From Halocynthiibacter namhaensis (GTDB lineage: Bacteria > Pseudomonadota > Alphaproteobacteria > Rhodobacterales > Rhodobacteraceae): 64,000 nt of DNA. Positions 25,619 through 35,083 of this stretch are shown one piece after another. The translations under genes and the position numbers were made by a program. Within the stretch, counting starts at the first letter, position 1, and each line of letters starts with the position of its first letter. The notes under the pieces are model-generated. The model had not been told where the DNA came from and did no database searches. It saw only the letters and a program-made list of their open reading frames with translations. The DNA lies in contig NZ_JWIF01000058.1 in assembly GCF_000812685.1 (NCBI RefSeq), positions 48,056-112,055 on the forward strand. The letters run 5' to 3'.

Positions 25619-26962
25619 TTACCGGAAAAGTGGCACCTGTGGTTCCGCCGCCCCTTTGGTTTGTGCTTGGCTGATGGACGGTGGAATTGGCCCTCCGGTC
25701 GCCCAATCAAGCAGTTCCACCGTATGCGCAACGGGCACCTGTGCACCAGAGCCGATTTGCATCATGCAGCCAATGTTGCCCGCAGAAATGACTTCAGGGT
25801 TAATTTCTGCCAAAGTTTCCAGTTTACGCGCCTTAAGTTGCCCTGAAATTTCCGGCTGCATCAGGTTATAAGTGCCCGCAGATCCACAGCATAAATGCGC
25901 ATCACGCGGTTCAGCCACGGTAAAACCCGCGTGTTTCAAAAGCACCTTGGGATAGGTCTTAATCTGCTGCCCATGTTGCAGTGAACAGGCCGCGTGATAT
26001 CCGACTTTCATGCCATGGGCGGGATGGTCATCCGCCATAGGGGTGAGGTCCAATTTCATAAGAATTTCAGATACATCCACCGCCAACGTTGAGACCCGCA
26101 TAGCCTTATCAGCAAGGCCGGTATTGCGAAACATATGGCCGTAATCTTTTACCGTTGTGCCGCAGCCAGAGGTATTGATCACAATCGCATCTAAAGGTGA
26201 TTTTTGATCCTCACACAGGAAGGCATCGATGTTATTTGCGGCGGCTTTGTGACTGTCGGCTTCGCGTCCCATATGATGGGTCAGCGCACCACAACACCCT
26301 TGTTTATCGGCAATCACGACCTCACAACCCAGGCGGCGCAGCAGCCGAATGGTCGCGTCATTGATGTCCGTGTTCAACGCCTTTTGCGCACAGCCCGTCA
26401 TCAGGGCGACGCGCATTTTACGCGCTGCTTGAGGGGCAAACACTTGCGGGTCGTCATTACGACTGACGGGCGGGATGTGTCTTGGCGCCATATCCAACAT
26501 GGCCTTTAAGCGTGGGTCCGGCAGAAAACGTGCAAGCGGTCGCATGATTTTCGCCCCCAACAACGCCAGGCGGAAACGCTTGGGATAGGGCAAGATCATC
26601 GCGAGCACCCGGCGCAAGATGCGTTCCATTAGGGGGCGTTTGTAATTTTCCTCAATATAGGCGCGGGCGTGGTCGATCAGATGCATGTAATGCACGCCCG
26701 ATGGGCAAGTCGTCATGCAGGCCAGACAGGACAGACAGCGGTCTATATGTTTGACGGTTTTCGCATCTGGCTTGCGCTCGTTTTCCAGCATATCCTTGAT
26801 CAGATAAATCCGCCCACGCGGGCTGTCCAGTTCATCCCCAAGCACTTGATATGTCGGACAAGTTGCCGTGCAAAACCCACAATGCACACAGGCGCGCAGG
26901 ATCTCATTGGCGCGTTCTGTAGTCGGGTTCTCAAGCTGTTTTTCTGTGAAAAATGTCTGCAT
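25619..26962 (-). CDS. glcF: Glycolate oxidase iron-sulfur subunit
   Basis: 447 residues. Two 4Fe-4S ferredoxin motifs lie at the N-terminus: CVHCGFCTATCP (near 26) and CLSCLACMTTCP (near 78). Two CCG-type motifs follow later (KQGCCGALTHH and LCCGSAGTY), as in heterodisulfide-reductase-like subunits. With GlcD and GlcE it passes electrons from glycolate to the respiratory chain. It begins 3 bp after the glcE stop. Confidence 0.97.
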   Translation of the reverse strand: MQTFFTEKQLENPTTERANEILRACVHCGFCTATCPTYQVLGDELDSPRGRIYLIKDMLENERKPDAKTVKHIDRCLSCLACMTTCPSGVHYMHLIDHARAYIEENYKRPLMERILRRVLAMILPYPKRFRLALLGAKIMRPLARFLPDPRLKAMLDMAPRHIPPVSRNDDPQVFAPQAARKMRVALMTGCAQKALNTDINDATIRLLRRLGCEVVIADKQGCCGALTHHMGREADSHKAAANNIDAFLCEDQKSPLDAIVINTSGCGTTVKDYGHMFRNTGLADKAMRVSTLAVDVSEILMKLDLTPMADDHPAHGMKVGYHAACSLQHGQQIKTYPKVLLKHAGFTVAEPRDAHLCCGSAGTYNLMQPEISGQLKARKLETLAEINPEVISAGNIGCMMQIGSGAQVPVAHTVELLDWATGGPIPPSISQAQTKGAAEPQVPLFR

Positions 26963-26965
26963 GAT

Positions 26966-28042
26966 TTATCCCATCAATCCCGAGTTCAAAACCCCGCGCG
27001 GGTCAAATCGTGCGCGTAACCCTAACTGTAACTTGGCCAAGGCCGCAGGTTGCGGTTGGAAACGTTCAGCACCCGTGCCACGCACCAGTTGCGCATCACA
27101 TGTCAGCCCCTTCAGCTGGTCGCGCATATCCCCTTCTGGATATTCAAACCAGATCTCTCCGCCTGCCATATCCATCAGGGCCTTACCCCCCTGCAAACGC
27201 GCCAAGGCGTCCGGTGCATCGGTTGGTTTCAGTCGCAAACGCCAGAGATTTTCAGCCCCGTTCGCAAACATGCCTAGATCACGCAGATCGGCCCAGGTGG
27301 TGCGGCTGTCCGCGTCCCGGCTTGCGATTTCCACGCCTGTCAATTCCGCCAGTTTTCCGGCGCGATATGTCACGGAGGCCTCAAATCCCTCAATCCGCAG
27401 CAACGTGTCACCACCGGGGATATGAACCGCGCCGGTCACCTCAAAAGGCGACCCTAAGGCGCGCGCCATCATCGCTTGCGCCTGCATCGGTGTCTGGCCC
27501 GAAATCGCCAATGTCGCCTCAGTCTCGGGACGTGGCAGCACCTTCAAAGCAACCTCGGACATGACCCCAAGCGTGCCGTGACTGCCCGCCATGAGTTTCA
27601 CCAGATCATAGCCGGTGACATTCTTCATCACGCGCCCGCCGTTTTTCACGATCTCCCCCGCACCGGTCACAAAGCGCACGCCCAGCAGGTGATCGGCGCA
27701 TGACCCAAGTGCAATTCGGGCAGGTCCTGCACTGTTTGTCGCGACAATCCCGCCCAAAGTCGTCTCACCCGCTGTGCCCAAAAGCCCATTCAGGCGGCGG
27801 GGCTCAAAGGCCAAGCGTTGCCCTTCTTTCGCCAAAAGCGCTTCAACTTCAGCCAATGGCGTGCCCGCCCCTGCCACAAGTGTCAGCGCGCCTGGATCAT
27901 ATAGGGAGACACCAGAAAGCCCTGTGGTTTCAATCACATCACCCGCGCAAGACAGGCCGCGCGTTCCGCCGCCTTGAATGCACAGCGGCCCATCAGCGGC
28001 CCGGATCATCTCTGAAAGTTCTACTTCACCTGTTGGTTTCAT
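26966..28042 (-). CDS. glcE: Glycolate oxidase FAD-binding subunit GlcE
   Basis: 358 residues from ATG 28042; a TTG at 28060 is an in-frame alternative. FAD_binding_4 (PCMH-fold) features are IQGGGTRGL near the start, GTAGETTLGGIVATNSAGPARIALG and GGRVMKNVTGYDLVKLMAGSHGTLG. It is shorter than GlcD, as usual for this subunit. It lies between glcD and glcF in the minus-strand operon. Confidence 0.97.
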   Translation of the reverse strand: MKPTGEVELSEMIRAADGPLCIQGGGTRGLSCAGDVIETTGLSGVSLYDPGALTLVAGAGTPLAEVEALLAKEGQRLAFEPRRLNGLLGTAGETTLGGIVATNSAGPARIALGSCADHLLGVRFVTGAGEIVKNGGRVMKNVTGYDLVKLMAGSHGTLGVMSEVALKVLPRPETEATLAISGQTPMQAQAMMARALGSPFEVTGAVHIPGGDTLLRIEGFEASVTYRAGKLAELTGVEIASRDADSRTTWADLRDLGMFANGAENLWRLRLKPTDAPDALARLQGGKALMDMAGGEIWFEYPEGDMRDQLKGLTCDAQLVRGTGAERFQPQPAALAKLQLGLRARFDPRGVLNSGLMG

Positions 28043-28062
28043 CTTTTCATCTTGCTCCAAAT

Positions 28063-28075
28063 ACTCCGGGGGAGT
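28063..28075. repeat. Short glcD-glcE intergenic palindrome
   Basis: ACTCC-ggg-GGAGT starts at the last base of the glcD stop codon. On the minus strand it is followed by ATTTGGAGCAAGATGAA. I recall phrases like CCGGAGTATTT as frequent between Rhodobacteraceae genes; only this copy is seen here. It may place or mask the glcE ribosome site. Confidence 0.35.
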
Positions 28076-29535
28076 CAGCTTGCTGACGGGGGCAGCGCCC
28101 CCTTGAGACGACGGGCCTCAGTATGAGCCAAAGGAAAAACCTTAGCCGCATTCAACAGCCAAGCGGGGTCAAACACGTCTTTCACGCGCAACTGGGCTTC
28201 GATATCTGCGGGGGAATATTGATAATCCATCAGGTCACGTTTCTCGACCCCAACGCCATGTTCACCGGTCAGACAACCACCGACTTCGACGCATAGTTTC
28301 AGAATATCCGCGCCGAAACTCTCGCAGAGTTCAAGGTCGCCGGGCTTATTGGCATCAAACAGGATCAGCGGGTGCATATTACCATCCCCTGCATGGAAAA
28401 CATTTGCAACATCAAGGCCGTAATCCTGGCTCATCTCACCAATGCGGCGCAGGACATAGGGCAATTCGGACACGGGGATCGTGCCGTCCAAACACATGTA
28501 ATCATTGATCTGTCCCATGGCCCCAAAGGCGGATTTTCGGCCCAGCCAGATCGCGGCACTTTCCGCGGCAGATGTGCTTTCGCGGAACTCAGCCGGGTTG
28601 TGTTGCATGGCGATGTCTTTGATCAGGGACAGCTGATGATTGATCTCATCATTTGACCCTTCGACCTCGACAATCAACAGGGCTTCCACATCGGGATAAC
28701 CGGCTTTGGCGAAAGCTTCGCAGGCACGAATGCAGGGGCGATCCATGAATTCAATCGCCACCGGCAAAACGCCTGCACGAATGATGTCAGAGACACATGC
28801 GCCCGCGACCTCATTGCTGTTAAAACCGATCATCACCGGCCGCGCACCTTCTGGGGAATGCAGGATGCGCAGGGTTGCTTCGGTCACAATTCCAAGCTGG
28901 CCTTCTGATCCGCAGATCAAACCCAGCAGGTTCAATCCACCGCCAGCATCCGGGTATTCCCCTCCGATTTCAACCACTTCGCCATCCATCATCACGACAG
29001 TAACGCCCAGCAGGTTATTGGTGGTCACACCATATTTCAAACAATGTGCGCCGCCGGAATTCATCGCGATATTGCCCGCAATGGCGCAGGCCAGCTGGCT
29101 AGAGGGATCGGGTGCGTAGAAGAACCCATCCTCCTGTACCGCGCCGGTCACGGACAAATTCGTCACCCCGGTTTGCACCTTGATAAAACGGTTGTCATAG
29201 TCGGTTTCGATCACCCGGTTCATGCGGGCGACCCCGATGATCACGCAGTCTGCCGTCGGCAAGGCCCCACCGGCCAACGACGTGCCCGCGCCGCGTGGCA
29301 CAACGGGTGTTTGTTCCTCATGGCAGATCCGCAATGCGGTCGACACCTCATCCGTGGTGCCGGGCAAAACCACGCACATAGGCGGGCAGCGATAGGCAGT
29401 CAGCGCGTCACATTCATAGGCGTGTAATTCGCGCGGGTCAGAGATTACCGGGCAATTGGGCAAGGCCGCACGCAAGCGCGCGGTGATGCGATCTTTGCGG
29501 TCCAGCACCCTGGCATTTGGCTTGGGCATTTGCAT
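28075..29535 (-). CDS. glcD: Glycolate oxidase subunit GlcD (FAD-linked)
   Basis: 486 residues from ATG 29535, which has GGGAGA upstream; the frame to 29580 is rejected. The FAD_binding_4 domain shows VVPRGAGTSLAGGALP and CAIAGNIAMNSGGAHCLKYG. The FAD-oxidase C-terminal domain has FHAGDGNMHPLILFD and CLTGEHGVGVEKRDLM. It oxidises glycolate, and often D-lactate, to the 2-oxo acid at the membrane. It is the first gene of glcDEF. Confidence 0.97.
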   Translation of the reverse strand: MQMPKPNARVLDRKDRITARLRAALPNCPVISDPRELHAYECDALTAYRCPPMCVVLPGTTDEVSTALRICHEEQTPVVPRGAGTSLAGGALPTADCVIIGVARMNRVIETDYDNRFIKVQTGVTNLSVTGAVQEDGFFYAPDPSSQLACAIAGNIAMNSGGAHCLKYGVTTNNLLGVTVVMMDGEVVEIGGEYPDAGGGLNLLGLICGSEGQLGIVTEATLRILHSPEGARPVMIGFNSNEVAGACVSDIIRAGVLPVAIEFMDRPCIRACEAFAKAGYPDVEALLIVEVEGSNDEINHQLSLIKDIAMQHNPAEFRESTSAAESAAIWLGRKSAFGAMGQINDYMCLDGTIPVSELPYVLRRIGEMSQDYGLDVANVFHAGDGNMHPLILFDANKPGDLELCESFGADILKLCVEVGGCLTGEHGVGVEKRDLMDYQYSPADIEAQLRVKDVFDPAWLLNAAKVFPLAHTEARRLKGALPPSAS

Positions 29536-29558
29536 GAGGTTTCTCCCACGGAGGCATG

Positions 29559-29581
29559 ATTGGTAAAGTAATATAACCAAT
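29559..29581. promoter_or_regulatory. Inverted repeat upstream of glcD, candidate operator
   Basis: ATTGGT (29559-29564) and ACCAAT (29576-29581) flank 11 AT-rich bases, 24 bp upstream of the glcD start codon. TTGGT/ACCAA half-sites are typical of FadR/GlcC-type GntR regulators, although their usual spacing is shorter. Confidence 0.4.
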
Positions 29582-29655
29582 TCTCATCACACGCAAGTGA
29601 GTGGAGTCCGCCTCCGTCCTATGACAATATGAATTGACCCTAAGAAAGGCTTACC

Positions 29656-30009
29656 ATGTTTCGATTTATCATTGCGCTCTGCGCCGTCGCGACCCCTGGT
29701 TTTGCCGATGATGCCGTGGTTGAATCCGTAAATACCCGCGCCGATGGTACAGGTTGGAGTTTCAGCGTAACCCTGCGCCATGACGACACGGGCTGGGATG
29801 ATTACGCCGATGGTTGGCGTATTGAAGATGCTGACGGAAACATTTTGGGCACGCGCGTGTTGCACCACCCACATGTGAATGAACAGCCTTTCACGCGCAG
29901 CCTCTCTGGGGTGGATGTGCCAGAAGAGCTAAAGCAGGTTTATATCCGCGCCAGAACTTCTACCACGGATTGGAGTACAAGCCGTGTAGTTTTCGATCTG
30001 GTGCCATAG
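29656..30009 (+). CDS. Exported protein of unknown function (117 aa)
   Basis: 117 residues with a signal peptide (MFRFIIALCAVATPGFA) and a small, strand-rich mature part with many aromatic residues (GTGWSFSVTLRHDDTGWDDY, LHHPHVNEQPFTRS). A periplasmic beta-sandwich is likely. AAGAAAGG precedes the ATG. It is divergent from glcD. I do not recognise a named family. Confidence 0.75.
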   Translation: MFRFIIALCAVATPGFADDAVVESVNTRADGTGWSFSVTLRHDDTGWDDYADGWRIEDADGNILGTRVLHHPHVNEQPFTRSLSGVDVPEELKQVYIRARTSTTDWSTSRVVFDLVP

Positions 30010-30082
30010 GGGACCGGTCCGATCCAACAACGACGGATTTCCCGAGTACTTTAGGAAAGGTGAAAAACACACCTTGAGCTCC

Positions 30083-30196
30083 CTAGCGGCACAGTATCAA
30101 AAGAAAGCTCCGAAGGCCCACTGGACCAAGCCCCCCCCAGATCAGAACAATTACAAGGCCAATCAGGTCTTTTCCCCGGCATGTTTTTGCCTTCAT
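30083..30196 (-). CDS. Possible 37-residue membrane peptide
   Basis: ATG at 30196, stop at 30083. The peptide has a basic start (MKAKTCRGKD) and one hydrophobic segment containing WGGLGPVGLRSFLL. It begins 17 bp after the stop of the amidotransferase-fold membrane protein and could end that operon. A run of eight G inside it means one slipped base would change the frame. Support is limited to composition and position. Confidence 0.3.
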   Translation of the reverse strand: MKAKTCRGKDLIGLVIVLIWGGLGPVGLRSFLLILCR

Positions 30197-30213
30197 ATCG
30201 GCATTTCCAGGCT

Positions 30214-32301
30214 TCATACACGCCGACCTTCATAAAGCCAGGCACCCGTTGTCATACATATGATCATCAGCAGCCATGCCCATAGGGGCAATAGCGGTTG
30301 GCGGGTGATGTTGAGCGTGCGGGTCGCGTTGCGTTGTAACAGCCCCATCCAATTGCGCCCGGCGGCCGGGCGGCCTGCGCGGGTTGTGCGCAGAGATGGC
30401 AGGGCGTTTTCAACCAGGAAGCTGCCGCCATTTGCGCTGTCGATCAACGGGGCAAGGATATCAGGCGTTGCAATCGTGTCGATGAATTCACGCGGGGCGG
30501 CGGGGCCTAGGGCGACGACGGCCTCGGCATCAGCCGATTTCAGACGATACAGGCCAGGTTCAGGTGCATCCCAGCTGGTGGCAAAATGGCCCGGCGTCGT
30601 TTCAATCAGCGGCAATGTGACGGTATCGCCCGAGGGGGTCGTGATCTCGACGTCTTCGATCGTGTCGGACAGGGTTTGATGGATGACCTGCATGGATTGA
30701 CCGCGCGGTTCAGCGAAAAGGCGTTCTTCTTCCAGCTCGGGTTCTTTCATCATCCAATGGGCAAGACGGCGCAAAAGTTCGGCCTGTGGCCCACCCCCTT
30801 CATACCCCCGCGCCCAAAGCCAGCTTTGATCTGATCCAAGTAGCGCTATGCGTCCTTCCCCAGCACGATCCAAGACCAAAAGTGGGGTGTCATTGCCGGA
30901 CATAATCGTCTGGGAGTCGGGTTCAGCGACCAGTTCAGTTTGACGCAGCCAACGTCCCCAAGGTGGCGTTTCCACATCCGGCGCAACATTCAAACCACGG
31001 GTCACAGGATGCCGTTGCCCGAGGTCCGTGATGGACGGAAGATAGCCGCGTTCCAGCACTTGGCCAGTGGGGCCAGCGGGCAAGACATCGGATAGGGATG
31101 AATACCACAGACTGTCCACCGAGGCGTAATCCGGGCCAGCCGCGACCAAGACCGCGCCCCCGTTGGTCACGTAATCGCGCACAGAGTCAAAATACGATCC
31201 AGGCAGAATGCCCCGACGCTTGTAGCGATCAAAAATGATCAGGTCGAATTCGTCAATTTTGTCGATGAACAGCTCATGGGTTGGGAAGGCAATCAGGGCC
31301 AATTCATCCACGGGAACGCCATCTTGCTTTTCCGGCGGGCGCAGAATGGTGAAATGCACAAGATCAACAGAACTGTCAGATTTCAATAGGTTACGCCATA
31401 CGCGCTCGCCTGCGTGGGGTTCACCTGAGATCAAAAGAACCCGCAGGCGGTCACGCACCCCATTGATGCGCAGAATGGCTTGGTTGTTGCGATCCGTCAG
31501 TTCCCAATCCTGCATCGGGGTGGCGAATTGCAGGGTGTTCATGCCGCCATGTGGCAGGGTGAATGGCAAGGTGAAATCACGCCCAATTGGGGCATTCAGG
31601 GTGATCGGGTCGGCCCCATCCACCGAGATAACAAGTGGGGCCGAGATATCTGATGCTTGGGTTTGTGACGCCGGATTTTGTACAGCAGCAAGGTCGTCGA
31701 TGCGCAGGGTCAATGTGATCTCTTCGCCCATGATCGCGAAACCAGGGGCATTTTTGACCGTGAGACGGCGGTCTCGGTCAGTGGCACGGCCAGTTTGCAA
31801 AAGGTGAAACGGCGCATCTGTCAAAGCGGGGAGGACCGCAGGCATATCATGCACCACCCCATCCGAAATCGCGATGACCCCCGCGATTTGATTTGCCGGA
31901 ATATCCGCAAGCGCCTGGGTTAAGCTGGCGATCAATTTGCTGCCCTGATCATCTGCCGCATCGGCCATATTCACGACCCGCAATTCACTGTTGCCGCGGT
32001 GTGAAACCTTGTCGCGCAGATCGGCTAAAGCCGTCGCGGTTTGCGTGCTGCGCCCCCCGATCGTCTGGCTTGCGGTTTCATCAACCAGGGCCAGGATAAC
32101 GTCATTTAAAGGTTCACGTTCTTCTTGCTGCAATGATGGGTTTGCGATGGCGAGTAATAGCAGGCCTGCCGCCCCCATGCGCAACACCCAGCCCGCCAAT
32201 CCGCGCCACGCAGCAAAGGCCGTGAGAGCAAAAGACAGCACAATGGCACCGATCAAAACAGAGGCTGGGATCAACGGATCAAAGAGAATATTTTGCACCA
32301 T
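30214..32301 (-). CDS. Large membrane protein with amidotransferase-like fold
   Basis: 695 residues from ATG 32301. Two membrane helices near the N-terminus (about 10-62) and one at the very end (LWAWLLMIICMTTGAWLYEG) bracket a large soluble part. A vWA-like stretch (DVILALVDETASQTIGGRST, VIAISDGV) comes first, then a class I amidotransferase-like fold near 300-480 (VLLISGEPHAGERVW, LIIFDRYKR, YVTNGGAVLVAAGPD). No catalytic Cys elbow is visible, so it is probably not an enzyme. It is the last large gene of the moxR operon, 4 bp after the previous one. Confidence 0.8.
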   Translation of the reverse strand: MVQNILFDPLIPASVLIGAIVLSFALTAFAAWRGLAGWVLRMGAAGLLLLAIANPSLQQEEREPLNDVILALVDETASQTIGGRSTQTATALADLRDKVSHRGNSELRVVNMADAADDQGSKLIASLTQALADIPANQIAGVIAISDGVVHDMPAVLPALTDAPFHLLQTGRATDRDRRLTVKNAPGFAIMGEEITLTLRIDDLAAVQNPASQTQASDISAPLVISVDGADPITLNAPIGRDFTLPFTLPHGGMNTLQFATPMQDWELTDRNNQAILRINGVRDRLRVLLISGEPHAGERVWRNLLKSDSSVDLVHFTILRPPEKQDGVPVDELALIAFPTHELFIDKIDEFDLIIFDRYKRRGILPGSYFDSVRDYVTNGGAVLVAAGPDYASVDSLWYSSLSDVLPAGPTGQVLERGYLPSITDLGQRHPVTRGLNVAPDVETPPWGRWLRQTELVAEPDSQTIMSGNDTPLLVLDRAGEGRIALLGSDQSWLWARGYEGGGPQAELLRRLAHWMMKEPELEEERLFAEPRGQSMQVIHQTLSDTIEDVEITTPSGDTVTLPLIETTPGHFATSWDAPEPGLYRLKSADAEAVVALGPAAPREFIDTIATPDILAPLIDSANGGSFLVENALPSLRTTRAGRPAAGRNWMGLLQRNATRTLNITRQPLLPLWAWLLMIICMTTGAWLYEGRRV

Positions 32302-32305
32302 GACG

Positions 32306-35083
32306 TTAATTTCCCAACCGTTGCAGCAGCTCAGGGACATGCACCTGATCGGACTTATAGTTGCCCGTCAGCACATGCATGATCAGATTGACGCCAAAGC
32401 GCAAAGCGATCTCGCGTTGTTGACGCCCAGCACGCCCGCGACCCACGGGCAACATATATTGGCCACGTTCCGTGACCGCCCAAGCCGAGGCCCAATCATT
32501 GCCCCCAATCACCACAGGGGTGACCCCATCGTTAAGGTTTCGAAAGGGCATGCCTTCGATTTTTTCTTGGCGGGCGGGGGCCGCTTCGACCCAAACATTG
32601 GGGCTTCGATGACGGCCAGGAAATTCCTGCAACAGATAGAACGCCCGCGTGAGAACATGGTCTTGCGGGACGGTTTCCAAAGCAGGAATATCCAACACCC
32701 CCGCAAGGTCGCGCAATTTGCGTTGGTTTGGCCCATTGCTGCTCGCAAGCCCAACGTCACGCGTGTCAAACAGGATCATCCCGCCCGTGCGCAAATATGC
32801 GTTCAACCGGGCAATGGCAGCATCGGATAGATCCGGTTGAACCGGGCTGATGGGCCAATATAAAAAGGGGTAAAAGGCCAATTCATCCTGTTCAACATCC
32901 ACGCCAACGGGCAAGGCAGGTTCAATGGATGTACGCAAAATCAACACACGCGCAAGGCCACGCAGGCCCGCTTTGGCGATGTTATCGACCGCATCATCAC
33001 CGGTTAAAACATGGGCAAATGTGACCTCAGATGTGACAGAGATCGCCTGTTGATCCGCGCTGATATTGGCTTGGGCGACTGTCTCTGATGGCGTCAAAAA
33101 ACCGACAGCAGCGACCATCGTCATGACCGCCGCCGTGCGTTTCAATCCAGACAGCCCCAAGCGCCCCGTCAGCGCCAAAGTCGCAAGCGCGTCGACCAAC
33201 AGAAACGCCAAAGCGGTTAACAGAAACCAGCCGGACAAAAGGGTTTCTTTCGCCCCCTCAAACCCTTCGACAGTGACATGCGCAGGCCAGCGGGCTGTTG
33301 CCAGTTCTTGGCCGGTTTGCATGACGTTTAAGGCGATGGTTTGACCCTCCATGCGCCAAAGGCCGGGGGGGGTTTGGCGGCTTGGACGCGCTTGAACAAG
33401 CAATTCGCCATCCACACCGGCCAGATCTTTGGCCTCATGGACACGTCCGAACCCATCCAAGACGCGATCCGGGGCCCAGGTGGTCCCAGCGAGGGCGTCC
33501 GGGGCGGCCGCCGTGCGACGTGTGGAAACGGACAAACGTTCCAACATCGACACGAAGAGACCGGACAGAGGAAGGCTGGTCCAATCGGCATTGGCGGTGG
33601 TGTGAAACAGCACGACACGGCCCTGCCCCAAGCGTTTGCGCGTGACCAACGGGATGCCGTCCTCAACCGCAGCAATCACGCGATCAGAAAGGTTTGGATC
33701 GGGCTGCGCGACGACTTGTGAGGTGACCAAGACATCATCTGGGATGGTTAAGCCATAGAAAGGCGACGTGTCGTCAAAGGGCAAAAGCCCCTTGGGATCA
33801 CCCCAGGACATGGCCCCCCCAAGCGAACGCCCGCCCCGACGCAAACGCACGGGCATAAGCCCATCTTCGCGGTCGCGCGACAGATCACTTGCGGCCATAC
33901 GCGGGCCTGCAAAGCGCAGCAAAAGACCGCCCTGTTCGACCCATTCGGTCAGGGCTTTTTTATCATTCGCAGGCAGGTCGGCAACATCGGCGAGGATGAT
34001 CACATCGGGTGACGCGGGCAGGATATCACCAAATTCCCCGGTCAGAATATCAGCGCCGGGCTCCAATGCTTTGCGCAGGTAATACAGCGGATCAAGCAGA
34101 TCCAGACCTTCCTGATTTGCATTTGAAATCAAGGCGATCTCGCGGCGATGCAGGCCATCATCCGCCAAGCTGACAGCGCCTGCAGTGGCCTGATCTTTGA
34201 TCACAAAACGCTGTACACGATTGCGCAATTCGGGCTGCATCGCAAGCGACATTGTCGCCGTGTCCGCGCCTGAAACGAAGTTTGCGCTGCCTGCGCCTAG
34301 GATGACTTCACGCCCGGAAGGATCCGGCCCAATGGCGTTGATCTGAACCTCGGAGGCGGTGGCGTTTGCCACGCGGCGTACCGTAAATTCCAGACGTTCA
34401 TCTTCAAACACGACGGGTTCCAAACCATAGACCGGACGCGCCCCTTCAAAGACCGTCACCCGACCGAAGTCTGACAGGGTATCCAGGATATCCCCCCGCC
34501 CGTCATAGGCCAGGCCATCGGAAAACCAGAAGCTGTCAAACGCTTGGTCGGACAGTGCCGTCGCCCATTGTGCAAACTGATCGCTGTCGGGTTGCCAAGG
34601 TGCCGGCGCAAAGCCAGCGACTTGACTGCGGGCGGTATCGGCACTGGTGAACGTCAGATCGCCCACGGGCAAATCTGTAAGCGAAACAACCGCAACTGGC
34701 CGTGCATTTCGACCTGCTTCGTTAATGATCTCAATCACATGGCTTTGGCGTTGCTGCCAATCCCGCGCCGAGGCCCAGCTGCCATCAAGGACGACCAACA
34801 GCGGCCCATCGCCTTCGCGGGCGATTTGGGGGTTTAACACTGGCCCGGACAGGCCGAATATCACGCAGGCAAGCGCCATCATGCGCAGTAAAAGCAACCA
34901 CCACGGTGTGCGGTCTGACTGGCTGTCGCGGTCTTTCAGACCCAGCAAAAGCCCCACGGCCGGAAAGATGCGACGCACGGGTGCAGGTGGTACGGCACGC
35001 AGTAAAAACCAGATGACGGGTAAGATAAGCAGTGCCCAAAGCATCAAGGGGGTCGTGAAACCAAGGGGGCCGAAAGTGATCAT
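32306..35083 (-). CDS. BatA-type plus DUF4159 membrane protein
   Basis: 925 residues. The N-terminal BatA-like aerotolerance domain (FTTPLMLWALLILPVIWFLL) has two helices, and a vWA-like region with LLVVLDGSWASARDW follows, though MIDAS residues are incomplete. Further helices sit near 630 and 660. The C-terminal DUF4159 domain has FYPFLYWPISPVQPDLSDAA and MILFDTRDVGL. Such proteins work with MoxR ATPases in assembling or protecting envelope proteins. The start overlaps the DUF58 gene's stop by 4 bp. Confidence 0.88.
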   Translation of the reverse strand: MITFGPLGFTTPLMLWALLILPVIWFLLRAVPPAPVRRIFPAVGLLLGLKDRDSQSDRTPWWLLLLRMMALACVIFGLSGPVLNPQIAREGDGPLLVVLDGSWASARDWQQRQSHVIEIINEAGRNARPVAVVSLTDLPVGDLTFTSADTARSQVAGFAPAPWQPDSDQFAQWATALSDQAFDSFWFSDGLAYDGRGDILDTLSDFGRVTVFEGARPVYGLEPVVFEDERLEFTVRRVANATASEVQINAIGPDPSGREVILGAGSANFVSGADTATMSLAMQPELRNRVQRFVIKDQATAGAVSLADDGLHRREIALISNANQEGLDLLDPLYYLRKALEPGADILTGEFGDILPASPDVIILADVADLPANDKKALTEWVEQGGLLLRFAGPRMAASDLSRDREDGLMPVRLRRGGRSLGGAMSWGDPKGLLPFDDTSPFYGLTIPDDVLVTSQVVAQPDPNLSDRVIAAVEDGIPLVTRKRLGQGRVVLFHTTANADWTSLPLSGLFVSMLERLSVSTRRTAAAPDALAGTTWAPDRVLDGFGRVHEAKDLAGVDGELLVQARPSRQTPPGLWRMEGQTIALNVMQTGQELATARWPAHVTVEGFEGAKETLLSGWFLLTALAFLLVDALATLALTGRLGLSGLKRTAAVMTMVAAVGFLTPSETVAQANISADQQAISVTSEVTFAHVLTGDDAVDNIAKAGLRGLARVLILRTSIEPALPVGVDVEQDELAFYPFLYWPISPVQPDLSDAAIARLNAYLRTGGMILFDTRDVGLASSNGPNQRKLRDLAGVLDIPALETVPQDHVLTRAFYLLQEFPGRHRSPNVWVEAAPARQEKIEGMPFRNLNDGVTPVVIGGNDWASAWAVTERGQYMLPVGRGRAGRQQREIALRFGVNLIMHVLTGNYKSDQVHVPELLQRLGN

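Noticed and set aside
30051..30245. 64-codon minus-strand frame between the exported protein and the MoxR operon
   Set aside because: It has mixed composition and starts inside the previous gene; the neighbouring 37-codon frame is better placed, though weak too.
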